A stretch of 64,000 bases of DNA from Isosphaeraceae bacterium (lineage in GTDB: Bacteria > Planctomycetota > Planctomycetia > Isosphaerales > Isosphaeraceae), in assembly GCA_025356435.1 (NCBI GenBank), contig JANXSY010000160.1:1-64000 (forward strand), written 5' to 3'. How positions within the stretch are numbered: the stretch's first letter is position 1; the number at the start of each line of letters is the position of its first letter. The translations under genes were made by a program, and so were the position numbers. Below, piece by piece: positions 57,787 to 64,000 of the stretch. Below the pieces are notes generated by a model. It was given only the letters and a program-made list of their open reading frames with translations. It was not told where the DNA came from and did no database searches.

Positions 57787-59931
57787 TCACTTCGTGGAGA
57801 GCACGGTGTACAGGTCTTGAAGAGGGCCCAGGGATCGCGATTCGGAGAGGACTCCCGCTCGGACGAGCCGCTCGATCCGGGTGGGGGTCATGTAGTCGGT
57901 GAATCCATAATTGCCGGGGGCTCGATATCGTTCGATTTCGTGCCAGTCGACATAGATATGCGTGATCCCCCGTCGACGCAACTCGGCACCGACCTCTTCG
58001 GGCAACCGATCTCGGTCGATTGATTCGAAGATCTCGCGGTCGAATACGGTGTTATAGACGACGGGGTGCGAGAGGTGGAAGACGGCCGCCTGTCCGATCA
58101 GGAGCGGCCTCGCCTCCGGTGGCAGTTCGGCATCGAGCCGTGCCAGGGGCGGATTGAGCATCTTGGGCACGCCCGTCCGCATCTGGAGCAGGTCTCCGGT
58201 CCACTCGTTGAGGCCGGCGAGCGCTGTCGAGCAGTAGGCGAAATTGGTGGCGATCGAGATCGTCAGGATCAAGCCGAGCAGCCACGACCAGAACGTCCCT
58301 CGGGTCCAGTCGGCCCCCAATCCCGCGAGCAGAGCCAGGCCGGGCAGCAAGGGAAGCCAGAAGCGGTCGAGCCGATGCGTGAGCAGCCACCAGGTCAGGA
58401 AGACGTAGAGGACGAACCCGCCGGTCGCCCAGACGACCCGTCGCGGCCCGCGTCTCAGGAAGGCGAGCGGGGCCAGCGCCATGAGGGCAGGCGATTGCCA
58501 GTCGGATCGGCCCGATACGTCGACGATCGCTTCGGCCATCGCACGCGCCTCGATCGGCTTGCGACCGTGGGCGTTCTCCCACTTCTGCTCGCGGGCCCCA
58601 TCCCAATCGCGCCCGCCAAAGATGCGGTAGGCGAGCGGATAGACCGGGTTGCCTGTGTCGACCACGTTCTTGACCATCCACGGCCCCATCACGACGGCCA
58701 CCCCCGCGACATATGCGATCGCGATCCGGGCCGATCGACCCTTCCAGGCCGCCGCCAGAGCGACCGCGCCGAATGGAATGATGGCCGAGATCAGGGCGGT
58801 GTATTTGATCGCCATCGCCCCGCCAGCCAGTATCCCGATCACGAGCCAGAACCGCGCGCGGGCCTTGTCCGATGCACCCCAGGCTGTCCCTGCCGCCCAG
58901 AGGAGCGCAGCGTGGTAATAACAGAGCGGACCCTCGACATAGGGGATCGCCGCGATCCGATAGATCCAGGGGGTCGTCAGATAGACGGCCGTCGCGACCC
59001 ACGCCGCGCGCGGGGAGCCCCAGCGACTCGCCGCCAGCCAGATCGCCAGCCCGGCCATCGGAGCGAACGAAGCCACGAGCAGTTGGCCGACCAAGGCCCC
59101 CCGCCACCAGTCGCCCATCACGTTCATGCCGAGCAGGTGGAGCATCTCAACATTGAACGGCATGCTCGTGTAGACGTTATGGGGGAGGAATCCGATCCGA
59201 CCCGCCAGGAAGTATTCCTTCGGCCCTTGGAGATGATACTCGATCGCGTCGAAGTCGATCGTCGGCAACATCGATGCCAGCGCCATCGCGATCAGGAACG
59301 GGCCGACGACCAGCGCGAGCCCGAGCAATGACGTCCGCGAGACCGTCTTAACCTGTGCGGCCGGGATCGTCTCGAACGACTCTTCGCGAGCCTGCCGCCT
59401 CCAATCGCGGAGCCGCAGCGTGATCTCGGCCACAATAGGCAGAAGCAGTCCGATCCTCGCGGTCCTCGGGTTGAGCCATCCCAGCCGTCCCGAACCGAGG
59501 CACAGTAGTCCGAGCCCGGTCATCCCGAGTCCATATGCGATCATGAATCGTTCGAGGGGCGGACGGCGATGGAGTCCGACAGCTCGCAGGATGAGGCTGC
59601 CGATCGAGAGTCCCGCCAGCACGATGAATCCGCCCGCGAGGACGATCGGGATGCGCTGAGGGAGGTTCTCGATGTGGCTCAGCTCTTTCGCCGCGAGGCC
59701 GAGGAACGACTCACGCCAGGTGACTCCGGGCACGACCTCGGGGAAGAGACGCCAGAGGAAGTATGACCGGCGCATCGCCTCGCCGCCGGCCTTGGCGTTG
59801 GGCAACGGCTCGTTGAGCACCCAGCCGAGCCAGGCCAGCTCAACGACCGCGATCACGGCCAGGACGGCCCACGTCTCCCGGAATCGTCCGACGAACGTCG
59901 GCCGGTTTGCTCCTTCTGAAACCGTGCTCAA
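57787..59931 (-). CDS. Multi-pass membrane glycosyltransferase
   Basis: A 714-residue inner membrane protein with about eleven to thirteen helices and a large loop near the C-terminus. A likely catalytic acid loop is PTIDFDAIEYHLQGPKEYFLAG after the early helices, resembling GT39/ArnT-type polyprenyl-phosphate-sugar transferases. It overlaps the dehydratase stop by four bases. Polyprenyl-linked sugar donor and surface acceptor are inferred from the family; no close match is claimed. Confidence 0.8.
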   Translation of the reverse strand: MSTVSEGANRPTFVGRFRETWAVLAVIAVVELAWLGWVLNEPLPNAKAGGEAMRRSYFLWRLFPEVVPGVTWRESFLGLAAKELSHIENLPQRIPIVLAGGFIVLAGLSIGSLILRAVGLHRRPPLERFMIAYGLGMTGLGLLCLGSGRLGWLNPRTARIGLLLPIVAEITLRLRDWRRQAREESFETIPAAQVKTVSRTSLLGLALVVGPFLIAMALASMLPTIDFDAIEYHLQGPKEYFLAGRIGFLPHNVYTSMPFNVEMLHLLGMNVMGDWWRGALVGQLLVASFAPMAGLAIWLAASRWGSPRAAWVATAVYLTTPWIYRIAAIPYVEGPLCYYHAALLWAAGTAWGASDKARARFWLVIGILAGGAMAIKYTALISAIIPFGAVALAAAWKGRSARIAIAYVAGVAVVMGPWMVKNVVDTGNPVYPLAYRIFGGRDWDGAREQKWENAHGRKPIEARAMAEAIVDVSGRSDWQSPALMALAPLAFLRRGPRRVVWATGGFVLYVFLTWWLLTHRLDRFWLPLLPGLALLAGLGADWTRGTFWSWLLGLILTISIATNFAYCSTALAGLNEWTGDLLQMRTGVPKMLNPPLARLDAELPPEARPLLIGQAAVFHLSHPVVYNTVFDREIFESIDRDRLPEEVGAELRRRGITHIYVDWHEIERYRAPGNYGFTDYMTPTRIERLVRAGVLSESRSLGPLQDLYTVLSTK

Positions 59932-61496
59932 AGCTGGGGTCCGATCGACCAGGGAGAGAATTCATCCTCGCCGACGCCGGTGCGCTCGCTCTTCGTCTCC
60001 TGCCCACCGGCCACGTCGAGAATCATCTCAAAGAGGCGACGGCCCGCGTTCTCGACGCTCTCGGTTTCGAGGATCGTGCCGGCATTCATGTCCATATCGT
60101 CGGACATGCGTTCAAACATCGGCGTGTTCGTGGCGACCTTGATGCAGGGCGTCGGTTTGAGGCCGAGCACACTGCCCCGGCCCGTCGTGAAGACGAGGAC
60201 GTTTGCCCCCGAGGCCACAAGGCCAGTCGTGCAGATCGGGTCATATCCGGGCGTATCCATGAAGTGCAGGCCGGGCTTATCAACCCGCTCGGCGAAATCG
60301 ATCACGTCGACCAGTGGCGTCGAGCCCGCCTTCGCGAGTGCGCCGAGCGATTTCTCGTAGATCGTCGTCAGGCCGCCATCCTTGTTTCCGGGGGACGGAT
60401 TGTTGTTGATCTCGCCGTTAAAGATTCCGGCGTACCACTCCCACCACTTGATCCGTTCGATCAGCTTCTCGCCCACTTCCCGAGAGACGGCACGCCTCGT
60501 CAACAGGTGCTCCGCGCCATAAATTTCGGTCGTCTCACCGAGAACGGCCGCGCCTCCTCGCGCGATCAGGAGGTCAGAGGCGACCCCCAACGCGGGGTTA
60601 GCCGTGACGCCCGAGTTGCCGTCTGAGCCGCCACATTCCATCGCCAGCACGAGCTTCGATGCCGGCTGCTCGGTGCGTCTCCAGGTATTTGCCTCAGGCA
60701 GCAGGCGGAGGACCGCCGCGACCCCTGCCTCGACCGTCTTGGCAATCCCGCCCTGCTCCTGGATGTTGAGCACGCTCGGCCGATCCGGTGCCCCCTTGCC
60801 GTTCGTTCGGACCCCGCCGAGCATGACGAGGTCTTGCGAGTCGACGAGGTGCTGCGCGAAGCTCACCTCGCAACCGAGGCCGATGATCACATAGGCCGCG
60901 ACGTTGGGATGGTTGGCGAAACCGGCCAGCACGCGGTCGATGATCTGGTGATCTTTGCCATTGAACGGGATGCCGCAGCCGACCTTGTGAGTGATCGCGA
61001 ACACGCCGTCGATGTTCGGGAAGTCACGCTTCCACTCGCCCGATCGGAACCGATCGGCGATGAATCGTGACGTGCCGGCCGAGCAGTTGACCGTGCTGAT
61101 AACCGCGACATAATTCCTCGTCCCGACCCGACCGTCCGGCCTCAGATAACCGGGAAAGGTGCGGACCTCCGACGAACGGACGACCTCGGGAATGGCCGAC
61201 GCATAGGCATAGTCGCGTTCAAAAAGATCCGCGCGAGTATTCTGGACATGGACCCAGCTCCCGGCCGCGATCGGTCGCGAGGCGAACCCGATGACCTGAC
61301 CATACTTGTGGATCGGCTCTCCCTCGGCGATGTCGCAGAGCGCGACCTTGTGGCCCAACCGGATCGGCTCGCGGACCTCAACGACCTTCCCGCCAAGCTC
61401 GAGCACAAACCCCGCCGGGATCGGCCGCGCGGCGACCGCGACGTTATCATCCCCGCGCAGCAAGACGGCCCGACGCTCCTCGATGGTCATCGCCAT
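59928..61496 (-). CDS. UxaA-family dehydratase (altronate/galactarate type)
   Basis: A 522-residue enzyme of the UxaA/GarD family. An N-terminal SAF domain (residues 1-90; DNVAVAARPIPAGFVLELGG) is followed by the core: GYLRPDGRVGTRNYVAVISTVNCSAG, THKVGCGIPFNG, GLGCEVSF, LAMECGGSDGNSGVTANPALG and NNNPSPGNKDGGLTTIYEKSLGALAKAG. The family removes water from sugar acids with a metal cofactor, and the substrate may be altronate, galactarate or another acid. The start follows AAGGA. It heads the operon of glycosyltransferase, epimerase and methyltransferase. Confidence 0.9.
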   Translation of the reverse strand: MAMTIEERRAVLLRGDDNVAVAARPIPAGFVLELGGKVVEVREPIRLGHKVALCDIAEGEPIHKYGQVIGFASRPIAAGSWVHVQNTRADLFERDYAYASAIPEVVRSSEVRTFPGYLRPDGRVGTRNYVAVISTVNCSAGTSRFIADRFRSGEWKRDFPNIDGVFAITHKVGCGIPFNGKDHQIIDRVLAGFANHPNVAAYVIIGLGCEVSFAQHLVDSQDLVMLGGVRTNGKGAPDRPSVLNIQEQGGIAKTVEAGVAAVLRLLPEANTWRRTEQPASKLVLAMECGGSDGNSGVTANPALGVASDLLIARGGAAVLGETTEIYGAEHLLTRRAVSREVGEKLIERIKWWEWYAGIFNGEINNNPSPGNKDGGLTTIYEKSLGALAKAGSTPLVDVIDFAERVDKPGLHFMDTPGYDPICTTGLVASGANVLVFTTGRGSVLGLKPTPCIKVATNTPMFERMSDDMDMNAGTILETESVENAGRRLFEMILDVAGGQETKSERTGVGEDEFSPWSIGPQL

Positions 61497-61672
61497 GTCC
61501 CGACCGTCCTTCTTCTCGATTCTGTCTCGCGCGAAGTGTGATCTTCCTCGCAGTTTAGTGGCTCGATCGGCCGATGGGAAGCCGACAACCCGCCCGACAC
61601 TGGACCTGGGCCTCCCCGGCGTTTATGCTTGCCGCCGAACCCGTTCCGATTGACTCGACGGCCGAGGTCCGC

Positions 61673-62863
61673 ATGCCCTCCTACATCCTTACCGACGTGG
61701 CCAGCGACCTCTGGGTCGAAAACTTCTCCCTCCGCTCGGCCGACCTCGGCCCGCCCGATCCGATCCCCTGGTCGGTGACGAAGACGACGCTCAGGGGGGG
61801 CCGTCGCGACGGGGTCGACTTGATCCGGCTCGACAACGGGGCCTTCTCGGTCGACATCGTGCCGACGCGTGGGATGGGCTTGCGGCAGGGGAATTATTGG
61901 GGGAATCGCGTTGGCTGGACCTCGGCCGTCACCGATGGGCCGGTGAACCCGAAGTTCGTCAACCTCATGAACTGGGGCGGACTCGGCTGGCTCGAAGGCT
62001 ATGACGAGATGCTCGTCCGCTGCGGTCTGGAGAACATCGGTTCTCCCTATCAGGAAACGGTCGAAGCCGCCGACGGATCGAAGCGAGACATCCTCTACGG
62101 CCTGCACGGCAAGATCGGCAACATCCCGGCCCATCACGTCGCCGTGCATTACGACCCTGCGACGAAGGAGATCACCGTCGAGGGGCATGTCGACGAGTCG
62201 AAGCCGTTCGCGGATCAGATCCGGCTCTCGACCAGGCTCACCACGACTCCTGGATCGAACAAGATTGCGGTCCGCGACGAGTACATCAACCTCCGCGAGT
62301 CGCCGAGCGAGATGCAGGTGCTCTATCACTGGAACTTCGGTACGCCATACCTCGAAGAGGGAGCCCGCCTCGTCGCGCCGATCAAGACTGTGTTGCCCCG
62401 CGACAAGCGAGCCCAGGAAGACATCAAGAGTTTCGACACGTATCGAGGCCCGACGCCGGGGTATGCTGAGCAGGTCTATTTCTTCGAATTGCAGGGGGAC
62501 GAGAAAGACGGACGGACGATTGCCATGCTCCGCAACCGCGCGGGGGACAAGGCGGTCGTGCTTCGGTTCTCGATCGCCCAACTGCCCGCGTTCACCGTCT
62601 GGAAGAACACGGCGGGCCTGAAGGAGGGATACGTCACCGGCCTCGAACCGTCGACGAGCTATCCGAACGCCAGGCCGTTCGAAAAGGCCCGAAACCGGAT
62701 CGTGACTCTGCCGCCGGGCGGGTCGCATGTCGTCGAGACAACGCTCGAACTGCTCGACTCGGTTGAGGGCGTCTTGGCCGTCGAGGCTGAGATCAAGCGG
62801 CTCCAGAAGTCGACCCCGGTAATCCACGATCGGCCGGTCGAACCCTTCGCGGCGGAGGGTTAA
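61673..62863 (+). CDS. DUF4432 aldose-epimerase-like protein
   Basis: A 396-residue protein of the galactose mutarotase-like beta-sandwich superfamily. The start MPSYILTDVASDLWVENF follows GAGG at the ATG 61673; the ORF track adds 33 residues. Conserved-looking segments are DIVPTRGMGLRQGNYWGNRVGWTS, GWLEGYDEMLVRCGLENIGSP, YGLHGKIGNIPAHHVAV and VLYHWNFGTPYLEEG, typical of DUF4432. The family is thought to epimerise or bind aldoses, but function is unproven. It is divergent from the dehydratase operon and overlaps nothing; a membrane glycosyltransferase follows after four bases. Confidence 0.88.
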   Translation: MPSYILTDVASDLWVENFSLRSADLGPPDPIPWSVTKTTLRGGRRDGVDLIRLDNGAFSVDIVPTRGMGLRQGNYWGNRVGWTSAVTDGPVNPKFVNLMNWGGLGWLEGYDEMLVRCGLENIGSPYQETVEAADGSKRDILYGLHGKIGNIPAHHVAVHYDPATKEITVEGHVDESKPFADQIRLSTRLTTTPGSNKIAVRDEYINLRESPSEMQVLYHWNFGTPYLEEGARLVAPIKTVLPRDKRAQEDIKSFDTYRGPTPGYAEQVYFFELQGDEKDGRTIAMLRNRAGDKAVVLRFSIAQLPAFTVWKNTAGLKEGYVTGLEPSTSYPNARPFEKARNRIVTLPPGGSHVVETTLELLDSVEGVLAVEAEIKRLQKSTPVIHDRPVEPFAAEG

Positions 62864-62867
62864 TCGC

Positions 62868-64000
62868 GTGCGGCGTCGGCATCGTCGCGCCGCGTACGGC
62901 CTGTTCGTCGCCTCGGTCGCGGCGATCTCGGTCGGTCTGAGCACCGATCTCCGTTCGCCGCCGAGATACGACGGTGCCGGTTATTCCGTGCTCGGGTGGT
63001 CGATCCGCACCGGGCAAGGTTATCGCGAGATCGCCCATCCTGGCTCGCCCCTTCACGCCCACTTCCCTCCGGGCTATCCTGCGGTCCTGGCCAGTCTCTG
63101 GACGATGACAGGCCGGTCGGTCATCGCTGCTCATCTTCTGTCAGTCGTTTGCACGGTCTCGGCGGTCTGGCTCGCGTGGCAGTGGTTTCGTCGGATCGAG
63201 CGGCCCGTCGTCGCGAACTTGCTCGCCCTGGCGCTCGCGGTCAACTGGACCTGGGCGAATAATGGGGGCGGGATTCAGTCGGAACCGCTCTACCTCCTGC
63301 TCACCATACTCGTCTTGGTCATGGCGAAGCGGCCCGGGGGCGTCGCGGTTGGGCTGCTGCTCGGCCTGAGCGTGTTGACGCGGCACGTCGGGATCTGTCT
63401 GGTCGCGGCGGTCGTTCTCGACCGATGCTTGAGTCGTCAATGGCGCGAGGCCGGGGTCATCGGGCTTGTCGCCACGGCTATGGTCTCACCCTGGATTTAC
63501 TGGCTGGCGACGGTCAAAGGGAAGTCGCAAGCCGGGCTCTTGCAGGGTGAGGGGCTGGCCTCACTCATCCGGAGTCAAACCCTCTTCTATGCGAGACGCC
63601 TACCCGACACGTTGGCCGGCCCATTCGTCGAGGTGGCAACAGTCTTCGGCCGCTCGCGGTGGGTCGCTCTGATCGCAACCGTCGGGGCGATAGTCTTCTC
63701 TTTGATCACACTGGTTGGCCTGATTCGCGCCACCCGCAACCCTCGCAAGCGACTCGCCGGGTTGGTGCCGCTGCTGACCCTTCCGCTCCTGCTGGTCTGG
63801 CCGTTCACCGAGGCCGGTCGATTCTTGATCCCGCTGGTGCCCTGCCTGCTGGTGGGGCTGGTCGAGGGGTTTGGTTGGATCGGACGGTTCGTGGCGTGGG
63901 GACCGACTGTATCGAATTCCGGTTCACGACGACTCATCCTCGGAGCGGGCCTTATCCTCCTCATCGCGCTACCCTATCCGCTCTATTCGCACCTCACGAA
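62868..64000 (+). CDS. Membrane glycosyltransferase, C-terminus beyond the window
   Basis: An open frame from a GTG at 62868 (GGAGGG upstream, four bases after the DUF4432 stop) runs to the window edge without a stop, so at least 377 residues are encoded. The ORF track omits it. Beginning VRRRHRRAAYGLFVASVAAISVGLST, it has a hydrophobic anchor, then RYDGAGYSVLGWSIRTGQGYREI, a typical first loop with an acidic residue of GT39/PMT-like enzymes, followed by many helices (LLLTILVLVMAKR, VAVGLLLGLSVLTRHVGICLVAAVVL, LLTLPLLLVWPFTEAGRFLIPLVPCLLVGLVEG). Probably a polyprenyl-phosphate sugar transferase. Confidence 0.82.
   Translation, partial: MRRRHRRAAYGLFVASVAAISVGLSTDLRSPPRYDGAGYSVLGWSIRTGQGYREIAHPGSPLHAHFPPGYPAVLASLWTMTGRSVIAAHLLSVVCTVSAVWLAWQWFRRIERPVVANLLALALAVNWTWANNGGGIQSEPLYLLLTILVLVMAKRPGGVAVGLLLGLSVLTRHVGICLVAAVVLDRCLSRQWREAGVIGLVATAMVSPWIYWLATVKGKSQAGLLQGEGLASLIRSQTLFYARRLPDTLAGPFVEVATVFGRSRWVALIATVGAIVFSLITLVGLIRATRNPRKRLAGLVPLLTLPLLLVWPFTEAGRFLIPLVPCLLVGLVEGFGWIGRFVAWGPTVSNSGSRRLILGAGLILLIALPYPLYSHLT

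Noticed and set aside
58066-59331. 421-codon plus-strand ORF opposite the membrane glycosyltransferase
   Set aside because: The antisense of hydrophobic helices gives Arg/Asp/Pro-rich sequence with no domain.

Overview
This 64 kb window looks like chromosomal DNA of a Planctomycetota bacterium, most likely of the Isosphaeraceae type. That placement is inferred from gene content and GC-rich codon use; no database search was run. Pointers include a PEP-CTERM protein beside a protein with a planctomycete LEPR-xLL-type N-terminal motif, many secreted proteins of unknown function, DUF1573 and DUF3313 proteins, tandem FHA and STAS proteins, and long antisense ORFs created by high GC.

Layout. 0-1.6 kb: the start of a secreted protein, then a lower-GC gene-poor stretch holding a wrecked IS1595-type transposase. 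1.6-5.3 kb: oxyR divergent from an exported catalase-peroxidase (katG) and a terminator. 5.6-6.0 kb: a CAU-anticodon tRNA split by a self-splicing group I intron (minus strand). 6.1-13 kb: acyl-lipid desaturase, zinc alcohol dehydrogenase, and a type IIA topoisomerase pair (A subunit then B subunit, minus strand). 13.3-21.5 kb: an aquaporin lacking the filter arginine, a sugar isomerase-like TIM barrel, an overlapping HEPN-like / BolA-like gene pair, folD, a MATE exporter, two STAS proteins and a DUF1573 protein. 21.8-32 kb: lipoprotein, nucleoside-type MFS transporter, a repeat-rich gene broken by one in-frame TAG, arfB, and two divergent surface proteins that share a domain but carry different sorting signals. 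32.1-36 kb: a DevBCA-like export operon led by a TetR gene. 36.2-44 kb: wecB, holA, small proteins, a secreted transglutaminase, an EamA transporter, a Tat-exported protein and a hicBA toxin-antitoxin pair. 44-47.4 kb: rnhA, lexA, a PIG-L deacetylase and an acyl-ACP desaturase. 47.6-52.3 kb: a central-metabolism cluster read gap-pgk-rpe-(histidine-phosphatase-like pseudoenzyme)-accD. 52.6-54.8 kb: a secreted protein and overlapping FHA genes. 55.2-61.5 kb: a tightly coupled operon of UxaA-type dehydratase, membrane glycosyltransferase, HpnA-like epimerase and methyltransferase. 61.7-64 kb: a DUF4432 sugar-mutarotase-like protein and a second membrane glycosyltransferase that runs off the edge.

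Functional themes are peroxide defence (OxyR/KatG), membrane lipid desaturation (two unrelated desaturase types plus AccD), surface and envelope sugar chemistry, and DNA topology and repair (topoisomerase, HolA, RNase H, LexA). The most notable items are the group I intron in the CAU tRNA, the HEPN/BolA-like overlapping pair, the divergent LEPR/PEP-CTERM paralogues, and the histidine-phosphatase pseudoenzyme inside the glycolytic operon. Start codons were re-chosen from ribosome binding sites where the ORF track over-extended.
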